The position numbers and the translations under genes are program-made. Below are positions 1 to 7,982 of a stretch of 64,000 bases of DNA, one piece after another. Origin of the DNA: Streptomyces formicae. Lineage in GTDB: Bacteria; Actinomycetota; Actinomycetes; Streptomycetales; Streptomycetaceae. The stretch is from the NCBI RefSeq assembly GCF_002556545.1, contig NZ_CP022685.1:1-64000 (forward strand). The letters are read 5' to 3'. How positions within the stretch are numbered: position 1 is the stretch's first letter; each line of letters begins with the position of its first letter. A model generated the notes under the pieces. It did not search any database and was not told where the DNA came from. It saw only the letters and a list, made by a program, of their open reading frames with translations.

Positions 1-90
1 ATCAATGCCCTGCCAGCGTACAGGGTAACCGGCTGTTCGTGGGGGAGATTGAGTCATGTGCACACTCGGGTGTGAAGTTTGGTGGGCAGG

Positions 91-121
91 TGATGCATCA
101 CGAGTCACGGCTGTGTAGGAT
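91..121 (+). promoter_or_regulatory. Candidate promoter and palindrome upstream of helicase
   Basis: A TAGGAT hexamer at 116-121 matches the streptomycete vegetative -10 consensus, and a perfect 10-bp palindrome TGATGCATCA at 91-100 sits where the -35 would be, with no good TTGAC match. A palindrome overlapping the -35 would suit a repressor site. Nothing else is seen in bases 1-207, which are clearly less GC-rich than the genes that follow. Confidence 0.3.
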
Positions 122-207
122 CTGGGACCAGATGCTACACCCATACCGCCGCGCACCTTTGTGCCTGTTATTACGCGCTGTATTCCGCGAAAGGGAGAAC
201 ACGGGGC

Positions 208-2628
208 ATGTCCGTGAAGCTGCGTGATCACCAGATCGAGGCCGTTGCCGCCATTGTGCGGGGTCTCGATGTTCCGCCGGGTGGTATTCCCTGGAATGGT
301 CTTCGTGGGCAGGTGCACGCGGCGTGTGGGACGGGGAAGACCATCATGGCTGCCGCGTCGGCGAGGCGGCTTGTGCCCAGGGGGCGTGTGCTCGTGTTGG
401 TGCCGACGCTGGATCTGCTGGCGCAGACGGTGAGGGCGTGGCACGAGGCCGGTCACAAGGGGCCGGCGGTGGCGGTGTGTTCGCTCCAGGACGATCCAGG
501 GCTGTGGTCGTTGAAGGTGCGCTCCACGACGAACCCGATCCAGTTGGCGCTGTGGCACGGCTCCGGGCCCGTGACTATCTACGCCACCTACGCGTCTCTG
601 GGTGTCCTGGCGGAGGCCTTCGAAGGTGTCTACGGTCAGAAGCTTGACCCAGTAGACCTCGCGGTAGTTGATGAGGCCCACCGGACAAGTGGCTCGATGG
701 GGAAGGCGTGGGCCGACATCCACGACCAGACCGTCATCCCTGCCTACCGACGGCTGTACTTGACGGCCACACCACGGATCTGGGAAGAGCGGCTCAGTCG
801 GGAGGTCGTCGAAGGAGTCCGTGACCCGCTGCCGAGGGAGATGGCAGCTTCCATGGACGACGAGAAGGTCTTCGGGCCTGTCCTGTACAAGCTCTCGCTC
901 GCCTCTGCCGTCTCCCGAGGTTTGCTGGCGCGATACCAGATCATCGTGTTGGAGCTGAAGGACCCTGTCGTCACTCCTGAGCGGCTGATGGGCGAGGAGC
1001 GGCGCAGCGAAGAGGTCCGCGGGCAGCGTCTTGGGGCCTTGCAGACTGCGCTGTTGCACACGATGGCGCAGCACGACCTGTCGACGTGCATCACCTTCCA
1101 CCACCGCACCATCGAGGCGCAGGCGTATGCGGAGGGCCTGGAGCGCGTCGCGGCCAAGCTGCACGCGGATCAGCCCGAGACGTACGCCGCTCGGATCTGG
1201 GCGGACTGGCTGTGCGGCGAGCACGTCCCCGAGCACCGGCAGGAGGTCCTGGGTTCGTTCGGGTCGACGGCGCGGCGGGCCGTGCTCTCGAACTGTCGTG
1301 TTTTGGGCGAGGGTGTCGACATCCGCGCGGTAGACTCGGTTGCCCTCCTGGACCCGAAGGGGGCACCGCACGACATCGTCCAGGCTATCGGCCGGGCACT
1401 CCGCCAGAAGCCCGGACAAGGCAAGCTCGCCTCCCTGATCGTGCCCGTCTTCCTCCAGCCCGGAGAGCAGCCCGAGGACATGTTCACCTCCGGCTCCTAC
1501 CGGCCCCTGGTGAAAGTCCTGGAAGGACTGCGGGCCCACGATGAAGAGGCGGTGGAACTCCTCGCCATCCCCCAGGAACCGCAGAAGGACGTCGCCCAGC
1601 CGTCCGTGAACATCGGTGTCGCACCAGAAGACGGCGAGGAGGAATCCCGCCTGCTGCTCCGTTTTGCCGCTCCGCGTGATCCGGTGATGGTCGCGGACTG
1701 GGTTTCGTTCAACGTGATCGATACCGAGCGGCAGGACTGGGCGCGCGGTTGGGCGAAGTTGAAGGCGTACGTCGAGCGGGTCGGGAACGCGAGGGTTCCC
1801 TACGGGCACAGGGAGGGTGCGACACCGCTTGGGCAGTGGGTCGCAGAGCAGCGACGGGCGTACGGAGCGGGGCAGATGAGCGGCCAGCGTGCCCGGCGGT
1901 TGGAGAAGCTCGGCATGGTGTGGTCGCTGGCCGATGAGCGGTTCCAGGAGAACCTGGCGGCTGCCAAGGCGTACTACGGCCAGCACTGGACACTCTGCGC
2001 GCCCCGCTCCGCCAGCATGCTGGACCGGCCGTTGGGGATGTGGCTCGCGAATTTGCGGCGACAGGGTGCGCTGGAGGGCCACCCCGAGTGGGAGATGGCG
2101 CTCAGGGAGGTCGACGAGGACTGGAACCCGGCCTGGCCGGCGGAGTGGCAGCGGCACTACGCCGCACTGCGCGAGCTCGTGCGCGACGAAGACGGCCAGG
2201 CTGGCGCGGTGAAGGTCCTGCCCGGGGTCACGGTCCACGGCATGGACATCGGGAAGTGGCTGGCCCGGCAGCGGAAACCCGAGGTATGGGCGGCCCTGAC
2301 GGACGGTCAGCGCGAACGCCTGGAGGCTGTCGGTGTCACCCCGCTCCCCGCAGCCCCCGCCCCGGTGCCGGAGGTGTCCGCCGGGGCGTCCACGGCGCCC
2401 GTGAGCGCCTTTGAGAGGGGCGTCGCGGCCCTGACCCAGTACAAGGCCCGGGAAGGCTCTGTGACCGTCCCCAGAGCCCACGTAGAGACGGTCGAGCTCA
2501 GCGGTCAGGAGCACCCCGTCAAGCTCGGAGTCTGGATCATGAATCAGAAAGGGCGCCGCGCGAAGCTCACCACCGACAAACTCGCCACGCTCGCTGCCCT
2601 TGAGCTGGAATGGGCACAGGAAGGTTAA
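208..2628 (+). CDS. DEAD/DEAH-type helicase with helicase-associated (HA) repeats, terminal-helicase type
   Basis: 806 aa superfamily 2 helicase. Walker A ACGTGKT lies near residue 40, the DEAH box (VVDEAH) near 150, motif III TATPR near 190 and motif VI QAIGRALRQ near 395. After about residue 500 come several helicase-associated repeats of about 65-70 residues with the pattern LGxWxxxQRxxxxxGxL, the last one at the C-terminus. Helicases with this architecture are typical of the ends of Streptomyces linear replicons (TtrA-like). The ATG has an AAAGGGAG ribosome site. The gene lies 57 nt before tap, same strand, so cotranscription is possible. The precise role (telomere processing, transfer or defence) cannot be read from sequence. 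Confidence 0.85.
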   Translation: MSVKLRDHQIEAVAAIVRGLDVPPGGIPWNGLRGQVHAACGTGKTIMAAASARRLVPRGRVLVLVPTLDLLAQTVRAWHEAGHKGPAVAVCSLQDDPGLWSLKVRSTTNPIQLALWHGSGPVTIYATYASLGVLAEAFEGVYGQKLDPVDLAVVDEAHRTSGSMGKAWADIHDQTVIPAYRRLYLTATPRIWEERLSREVVEGVRDPLPREMAASMDDEKVFGPVLYKLSLASAVSRGLLARYQIIVLELKDPVVTPERLMGEERRSEEVRGQRLGALQTALLHTMAQHDLSTCITFHHRTIEAQAYAEGLERVAAKLHADQPETYAARIWADWLCGEHVPEHRQEVLGSFGSTARRAVLSNCRVLGEGVDIRAVDSVALLDPKGAPHDIVQAIGRALRQKPGQGKLASLIVPVFLQPGEQPEDMFTSGSYRPLVKVLEGLRAHDEEAVELLAIPQEPQKDVAQPSVNIGVAPEDGEEESRLLLRFAAPRDPVMVADWVSFNVIDTERQDWARGWAKLKAYVERVGNARVPYGHREGATPLGQWVAEQRRAYGAGQMSGQRARRLEKLGMVWSLADERFQENLAAAKAYYGQHWTLCAPRSASMLDRPLGMWLANLRRQGALEGHPEWEMALREVDEDWNPAWPAEWQRHYAALRELVRDEDGQAGAVKVLPGVTVHGMDIGKWLARQRKPEVWAALTDGQRERLEAVGVTPLPAAPAPVPEVSAGASTAPVSAFERGVAALTQYKAREGSVTVPRAHVETVELSGQEHPVKLGVWIMNQKGRRAKLTTDKLATLAALELEWAQEG

Positions 2629-2685
2629 GGAGTGGGATAAATTTCTGGTTAATCAGTATCAAGTCCCGATGTGAAGGTGCAGGGA

Positions 2686-4788
2686 ATGGCATCTGAGGAA
2701 GAGCTGTTCGCGTCCGTCGACGCTCTGTTGAACGAGGAGCCGCATCTCCCGCCTCCGGCGGAGCGTGCCCGGTTGCGTGAGGCCGCCGGCATCACCCAGG
2801 CCCGCCTCGCGACCGCGTTGAAGACGACGACCCAGTCGGTGAAGAACTGGGAGAACGGCCGCTCGGAGCCGAAGTCGCCGCGTCTGGATGCCTACCAGCG
2901 GCTGCTGAAGGGGTGGGCCGCAAAGCATCCCGCACACGGCGCATCCTCGGCTGCCGCCACGGCACTGTCGGCGATGTCCAGTGAATCGGCCGCGTCCGAG
3001 GTGGAGACGGCAGATGCCCCGCAGGCTCCCACCGCTCCAGCCACCGGGCCAGCGCGTCCCGCCACCCGGCCGGCGGCGGCATCGCGCCGCCCGGCTGCGA
3101 GGAAAGCAGCTCAGCCCGCAGCCGATCCGCGCTTCCCGCACGGTCCGCTCGCGGTCCTGGACGGCGACGGGTCCGCGTACGGCACGGGCGGCATCGTGCT
3201 CGACTGCCCTGCGACCACTGTGGTGGAACTGGTGGAGTGGACGCTGCGCGAGTCCGGTCTCGGCGCGCCGAAGCTCAACCGGTACGGCAAGGACAGCGAC
3301 CCGCTGATCGTGCTCACCGCGGCCGCCGCGGTGAAGCTGGGGCTGCCCGAGCGCCTGGAGGGCCACGAGCAGCGCCGCTCCCTGCGCCTGCCGGAGGACC
3401 ACCCAGTGGTCAAGCAGGTGGTGAAGGCGAAGTGGCAGTTGACGCAGCGCGGGTTCGGGCCGTGGGCGCGGATCTACCGCAAGGCGCAGGGCCGCGACCG
3501 GCAGTGTGTGCAGCTGGCGATCCTGTCCTGGGACGCCCTCGATGAGCGGTCCTGGCCCGGCGTGAGCGGGATGGAGTCGGCCGACATCGCCCGCGTGCTG
3601 GGCGTGTACGCGACCCGGGTCATCACCCCGCGCGGCTCCACCGCCGTCTCCGGCCTCGAGCTGATGACCGCGCTGCGCCCGCCCACCAAGGCCGTGCAGG
3701 ACCCGCAGACCGGGAACTGGGTGTCCGGCTACAACGCGGGCAGCCTCGGCACCGAGCCGATGGACCCGGCGCCGCCGGAGGCCACCCCGGAACACCCTGT
3801 CGTCGTCAACAGCGGCTGGACGGGCGGGTTCCTGAACGAGGAGGCGTACCAGTGGGTGCGATCGGTGGACATGCTCTCCGATGAGGAGTGCACGCTGCCC
3901 TTCGCGGTCGGCCTGGACCTCAATACCGCGTTCCTCGCCGCCGCGGCCCGCTTGGTCGTCGGCCTCAGCGCGCCGGACCACTTCCACACCCCGGTGTTCA
4001 ACCCGAAGATCCCCGGATCCTGGCTGGTCGACCTCTCGCACATCGAGGTGGACCCGCGGCTGCCCAGCCCGTTCACGCCGGACGGCTACCGCCCGACGGG
4101 CCCGGCCTGGTATCAGACGCACACTCTCGCCTACGCCCAGGAGCTCGGCTACGACGTGCACCCGATCGAGGCGTACCTGCGCCGCGAGACCGGTGCGTAC
4201 CTGGACCCGTGGCACGACCGGCTCAAGACCGCCTACGTCGACACCCTCGCCGACCTCGGCGTCACCAAGGACCTGGACGATGCGGCGTTCCTCGCCGCGA
4301 TGGAGCAGCACAGGCAGGCCGACCCGGCGATGGCCGCCGTCTTGTCCGCGATCAAAGCCACCGTGAAGGGCGGCATCGGCAAGCTCCGCGAGCGCCCCCA
4401 GGGACGGCACTACAAGGAGGGCGAGCCGTGGCCCGCTCTCCTGCGGCCGACCTGGCGCCCCGACATCCGCGCCGCCGTCATCAGCAAGGCCCGCGTCAAC
4501 ATGCACCGCAAGCTGCTCAACATGTCCCGGATGACCGGGCTGTTCCCGCTCGCCGTCCTCTCCGACTGCGTCGTCTACCCCAGCCCCGGCGACAGCCCGC
4601 TGAACTTCCTGCCGTACGCAGCCTCCGGCAAGCCGCAGCCCGGCGGCTTCCGCCTCGGGCCCACGCCGGGCCTGGCGAAGCTGGAGGGCGTCCAGCCGAT
4701 GCTGTGGGCGGTCGACCTCATGGAGAAGGGCCTCAACCCGGCCCGCCACATCAAGGGCGGCGACGCCGTCCTGGACGAAGGGGAGTAA
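2686..4788 (+). CDS. tap: Telomere-associated protein Tap
   Basis: 700 aa. The N-terminus (MASEEELFASVDALL) and the helix-turn-helix region at about residues 30-62 (GITQARLATAL...VKNWENGRSEP) match what is known of Streptomyces Tap, which binds the 3' overhang of the telomere and recruits the terminal protein. The middle is an Ala/Pro-rich linker (about 85-145), followed by a long conserved globular part without an enzymatic motif I recognise. ATG at 2686 is chosen over the in-frame GTG at 2671 because AAGGTG sits 6 nt upstream and the family begins MASEEE. tpg starts 3 nt after the TAA stop, giving the classic tap-tpg operon. Confidence 0.92.
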   Translation: MASEEELFASVDALLNEEPHLPPPAERARLREAAGITQARLATALKTTTQSVKNWENGRSEPKSPRLDAYQRLLKGWAAKHPAHGASSAAATALSAMSSESAASEVETADAPQAPTAPATGPARPATRPAAASRRPAARKAAQPAADPRFPHGPLAVLDGDGSAYGTGGIVLDCPATTVVELVEWTLRESGLGAPKLNRYGKDSDPLIVLTAAAAVKLGLPERLEGHEQRRSLRLPEDHPVVKQVVKAKWQLTQRGFGPWARIYRKAQGRDRQCVQLAILSWDALDERSWPGVSGMESADIARVLGVYATRVITPRGSTAVSGLELMTALRPPTKAVQDPQTGNWVSGYNAGSLGTEPMDPAPPEATPEHPVVVNSGWTGGFLNEEAYQWVRSVDMLSDEECTLPFAVGLDLNTAFLAAAARLVVGLSAPDHFHTPVFNPKIPGSWLVDLSHIEVDPRLPSPFTPDGYRPTGPAWYQTHTLAYAQELGYDVHPIEAYLRRETGAYLDPWHDRLKTAYVDTLADLGVTKDLDDAAFLAAMEQHRQADPAMAAVLSAIKATVKGGIGKLRERPQGRHYKEGEPWPALLRPTWRPDIRAAVISKARVNMHRKLLNMSRMTGLFPLAVLSDCVVYPSPGDSPLNFLPYAASGKPQPGGFRLGPTPGLAKLEGVQPMLWAVDLMEKGLNPARHIKGGDAVLDEGE

Positions 4789-4791
4789 CAG

Positions 4792-5349
4792 GTGGGCGAG
4801 ATCGACGACGCGATCGAGCGGGCCGACCGGGAGTCCTTCACCCGCCAGCCGCCGAAGACATTGAAGGGTCAGATCGGCTACCTGCTCAAGCAGATGGGCA
4901 GCGCGAAGGCTGTCGCGCATGAGCTCGGGGTCACCGCCGACTCCGTCAACCGCTACCGCCGCGGCGCCCGCAAACACGCCCGCGCCGATGTCGCCGCGAA
5001 GATCGACGACGCGGTCCGGGCCCGCTGGCAGCCGCAGGTCCGCAGGCGCCGGCAGAAGCAGGCCGCCACCGCGACCGGGGTCACGGTCGAGACGAGGGCC
5101 CGCTTCGGGTACACCGCACCGGTCGGCACAACCGACGACGGACGCTTCCGGCGCCTGACCGTCCACCTCCCCCCGGCCTATGCGCAACGCCTCTTCGACG
5201 CCCGCAACGCCGGTGCGGGCGACCAGGAGATGCGCGGCATCATCGCCGAGGGATTCAAGGAGATCTACTTCCAAGACGGCGGAGGCCGCGCTATGGGACT
5301 CTCCGACGTCACCCTCAACGACATCGACTACCTCGACCTCGACTACTGA
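4792..5349 (+). CDS. tpg: Terminal protein Tpg
   Basis: 185 aa, the usual Tpg length (184-185). Tpg is covalently attached to the 5' ends of linear Streptomyces DNA and primes end patching. Visible features: a DNA-binding helix-turn-helix at about 36-60 (AVAHELGVTADSVNRYRRG), a basic stretch at 84-90, the conserved block ETRARFGYTAP (100-110) and the acidic C-terminus DIDYLDLDY. Thr114 (GTTDD, 112-116) falls at the residue number reported in the literature as the deoxynucleotidylated threonine of the S. lividans protein; the alignment here is by eye. GTG start with GGGAG 6 nt upstream, 3 nt after tap. Confidence 0.93.
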   Translation: MGEIDDAIERADRESFTRQPPKTLKGQIGYLLKQMGSAKAVAHELGVTADSVNRYRRGARKHARADVAAKIDDAVRARWQPQVRRRRQKQAATATGVTVETRARFGYTAPVGTTDDGRFRRLTVHLPPAYAQRLFDARNAGAGDQEMRGIIAEGFKEIYFQDGGGRAMGLSDVTLNDIDYLDLDY

Positions 5350-5717
5350 CCCGACACCAGCCGCAGGCTCTGGTTCTGCTTGTGTGACTGAGCGCTTCGG
5401 AGGGCGAGGGCTGACACAAGGGCCTGCAATGGGAACGTGGAAGTGCGGGACTCTGCGCTGACACCGGTGCCCGGGCGCGGCACCCTAGGTGCCGCGCGCC
5501 GCCCAACATCCGGCGGTTGCACCGATGTTGCGGTTTCCGGCCGGTTCTCCTGCGCGGCAGGTCAGGCATGGCGTTGTGTGGGGTGCGTGATCAGCGATAG
5601 CAGCCAGGAGGCCGCATCGTCCGCGGTGCCCGGGTGATGGGGCTCTTTGAATTTCGTCGAAGGTGCTCTTGGTCGCCACTTTGTTGTGCTTTGAAATGAG
5701 TGGTGGGGGTGGCGAGC

Positions 5718-6044
5718 ATGAGCGGAGGCAGGAGTGCTCGAGTTGCTCTGCCACGTGAAGGTCGCGGATGGTGTGATGTTGGGATGCGGCCGGAGCGCTG
5801 TGTCACCAGGAAGCACATAGATGTGTGGAATGAACGAGCGTTGCCGAGCGAGGCTGTGCCGATTCCGGTTAGGGCTGTTCTGCGCGGTTCGCTTGTGCCG
5901 CTCCTGATATGGGCTGGCATCGCCGCGTTCATCGCGATCGTCTACTCCCCGTGGGGGAGACGACGTCCGGATGGTACGGTGCAAATGCCTCTCAACACGC
6001 CATCTCTCAGGGAGGATTCAGCATGGCAGGTCAGTAACGGATGA
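5718..6044 (+). CDS. Doubtful small single-TM protein
   Basis: 108 aa if started at the ATG at 5718. The only suggestive feature is one hydrophobic stretch (about residues 65-85, PLLIWAGIAAFIAIVY) followed by WGRRR, which would be a membrane anchor with positive-inside flank. Codon use is less GC3-biased than neighbouring genes, the ribosome site is poor, and the 3' end overlaps the good ribosome site at 6011, so it may be only an open frame or a decayed gene. Confidence 0.25.
   Translation: MSGGRSARVALPREGRGWCDVGMRPERCVTRKHIDVWNERALPSEAVPIPVRAVLRGSLVPLLIWAGIAAFIAIVYSPWGRRRPDGTVQMPLNTPSLREDSAWQVSNG
6011..6037 (+). promoter_or_regulatory. Strong RBS plus four-codon minigene (Met-Ala-Gly-Gln-stop)
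   Basis: GGAGGA at 6011-6016 is followed 6 nt later by ATG GCA GGT CAG TAA (6023-6037). It lies 230 nt before the ABC-F start. Several ABC-F resistance genes are controlled by short translated leaders, so this could be an attenuation leader; it could equally be the stump of a deleted gene. No clear terminator/antiterminator pair was found between it and 6268. Confidence 0.3.
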
Positions 6045-6267
6045 CCACCCGGCCGAGGCCCGCCGCGACGCGTCGTTGACGCAGGTCGCCGCGAGGCCCG
6101 TTCACCGACTCATCCACGCTGGCCTGGCACGCATCGATTCCGTACGGCCGAATTCGGTTCTTCGCCGTTCTCGGTTCTTCGCCGTATTCGGACCTTCGGT
6201 CGCACCCTTCTTCCGGTCTTTCGACTGTCGCTACACCGGGTCAGCGGTGACACCCCACGGGAATCTC

Positions 6268-7902
6268 ATGACTGACGCAACCGTCGTCTGCACCGGTTTG
6301 TCCTTCTCCTGGCCCGACGAGACCTCGGTCTTCGACGAGCTCACCTGGTCCCTCGGCGTCGGGCGGCACGGCCTGGTGGCCCCCAACGGCGCGGGGAAAA
6401 GCACACTGTTGCGGCTCGTCGCCGGGGAGCTCACCCCGACCTCAGGGTCGGTCGGCGTCCAAGGGCAGCTCGGATATCTGCCGCAGTCCCTGCCCCTGGC
6501 CGAGGGCACCGTCGACGAGGCGCTCGGCATCGCGCCGATCCGGGCGGCCCTGCACGCCATCGAGTCCGGCGATGTGGACGAGGCGCACTTCACCGCCGTC
6601 GGCGACGACTGGGACATCGAGGAACGGACCGCCGCCGTCCTGGACCGCCTGGATCTGGGCAGCGTCGGCCTCGACCGGCCGCTCGGCTCCCTCAGCGGCG
6701 GCCAGGTGCTGTCCATCGGCCTTGCGGCGCAGTTGCTCAAGCGGCCGGACGTGCTGCTTCTCGACGAGCCCACCAACAACCTCGATCTGGCGGCCCGGCG
6801 CCGGTTGTACCAGGTGGTCGAGGAGTGGAAGGGCGCTCTTCTGGTCGTCAGCCACGACCGCGCTCTCCTGGAGCGCGTCGACGGCATCGCCGAGCTGCAC
6901 CCCGGTGAAATCCGCTGGCACGGCGGCAACTTCACCGCGTACACCGAAGCCGTCGAGCGCGAGCAGGAGGCCGTGCAGCGTTCGGTGCGAGGCGCCGAGC
7001 AGGAGGTACGACGCCACAAGCGCGAGGCTCAGGCCGCGCAGGAACGCGCCCAGCGCAGGGCGAGCAACGTCAAGCGCACCAAGGGCTCTCTCGGAGTGCC
7101 CAAGATCCACGCGGGCACTCTGCAACGGCAGGCCCAGGAATCGGCCGGGAAGGCCTCGGCAGTACATGAGCAGCGGCTTCAGGAGGCCAAGGCGAAGCTG
7201 GAGCAGGCCGGTCAGGGGCTGCGCGAGGAGGCGAAGCTCGCGATCGCCCTGCCGCGCACCCGGGTGCCCGCCGGACGCACCGTCCTGGAATGCGAAGGGG
7301 CCCAAGTCCGCTACGGTGACATGCCGTTGTTCGCCCGTTCCGGGGTCGACCTGCACGTTCGAGGGCCGGAGCGGATCGCGCTGCTCGGGGCCAACGGCTC
7401 CGGGAAGTCGACGCTGATGAAACTGATCGCCGGGCAGCTCGCGCCCGCGTCGGGGACCGTGCGGACGCCGGTCGAACGGGTGGCGTATCTGTCGCAACGC
7501 CTCGACCTGCTCGATCTGAACCGGAGCATCCTCGACAATCTACGGGCCTTCGCACCGCAGCTGCGCGACGAGCAGATGCGGCACTGGCTGGCGCAGTTCT
7601 CCTTTCGCGGCGCGCGGGTCCACTCGGCGGCCGGGGCGCTGTCCGGCGGCGAGCGGCTTCGGGCGACCCTCGCGTGCGCCCTGGCCACCGACCCCGCGCC
7701 GCAACTGCTGCTCCTGGACGAGCCCACGAACAACCTCGACCTCGCCAGCGTCGCCCAGTTGGAGAACGCCCTCGGCGCCTACGAGGGCACCTTCGTCGTC
7801 GTCAGCCACGACGAGCCGTTCCTGCGGGCGATCGGTGTGACCCGCTGGCTGCGGCTTGAGCGCGGCGCGGTCACGGAGATTCCCGGGCCGCAGGACGGAT
7901 GA
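6268..7902 (+). CDS. ABC-F ATPase (ribosome-protection/translation-factor type)
   Basis: 544 aa soluble protein with two ATP-binding cassettes and no membrane segments. Cassette 1: Walker A PNGAGKST (about 39-46), signature LSGGQ, Walker B LLLDEPTNNLD. A charged coiled-coil linker follows (about 230-330, rich in E, R, Q, A). Cassette 2: Walker A GANGSGKST, signature LSGGE, Walker B LLLLDEPTNNLD. ABC-F proteins act on ribosomes, and several give antibiotic resistance; no substrate can be named. ATG at 6268 is chosen because cassette homology begins there and the 99 codons upstream in frame look non-coding. It ends tail-to-tail with a second ABC-F gene. Confidence 0.88.
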   Translation: MTDATVVCTGLSFSWPDETSVFDELTWSLGVGRHGLVAPNGAGKSTLLRLVAGELTPTSGSVGVQGQLGYLPQSLPLAEGTVDEALGIAPIRAALHAIESGDVDEAHFTAVGDDWDIEERTAAVLDRLDLGSVGLDRPLGSLSGGQVLSIGLAAQLLKRPDVLLLDEPTNNLDLAARRRLYQVVEEWKGALLVVSHDRALLERVDGIAELHPGEIRWHGGNFTAYTEAVEREQEAVQRSVRGAEQEVRRHKREAQAAQERAQRRASNVKRTKGSLGVPKIHAGTLQRQAQESAGKASAVHEQRLQEAKAKLEQAGQGLREEAKLAIALPRTRVPAGRTVLECEGAQVRYGDMPLFARSGVDLHVRGPERIALLGANGSGKSTLMKLIAGQLAPASGTVRTPVERVAYLSQRLDLLDLNRSILDNLRAFAPQLRDEQMRHWLAQFSFRGARVHSAAGALSGGERLRATLACALATDPAPQLLLLDEPTNNLDLASVAQLENALGAYEGTFVVVSHDEPFLRAIGVTRWLRLERGAVTEIPGPQDG

Positions 7903-7918
7903 CGACGGGACACGACGA

Positions 7919-7952
7919 CTGGTGGGGGCGGCGGGCCCGCCGCCCCCACCAG
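7919..7952. terminator. Perfect 34-nt palindrome, bidirectional terminator
   Basis: The two 17-nt arms CTGGTGGGGGCGGCGGG and CCCGCCGCCCCCACCAG are exact reverse complements with no spacer. The palindrome lies in the 80-nt gap between the stop codons of two convergent ABC-F genes. It has no T-tract on either side, as is usual for streptomycete terminators. Confidence 0.8.
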
Positions 7953-7982
7953 AGTGCCGGAGTGTCGAAGTGCTCGCGGAGT

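Larger units (their letters stand above)
5350..6267. other. Gene-poor 0.9-kb interval after tpg
   Basis: No confident gene. It is noticeably more AT-rich than its surroundings between about 5600 and 6010. It holds a doubtful small membrane ORF (5718-6044), a strong ribosome site with a four-codon minigene (6011-6037), and a 15-bp direct repeat TCGGTTCTTCGCCGT at 6154-6168 and 6171-6185 upstream of the ABC-F gene. Confidence 0.5.

Noticed and set aside
2659..5274. 871-codon open frame antisense to tap-tpg
   Set aside because: Arg/Val/Gly/Asp-rich shadow of the high-GC coding strand; no domains, and tap and tpg are both well supported on the other strand.
5971..6267. 99-residue N-terminal extension of the first ABC-F protein
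   Set aside because: Sequence is Arg/Ser/Phe-rich without similarity to ABC-F proteins, and it would run through the strong minigene ribosome site. ATG at 6268 fits the family start.
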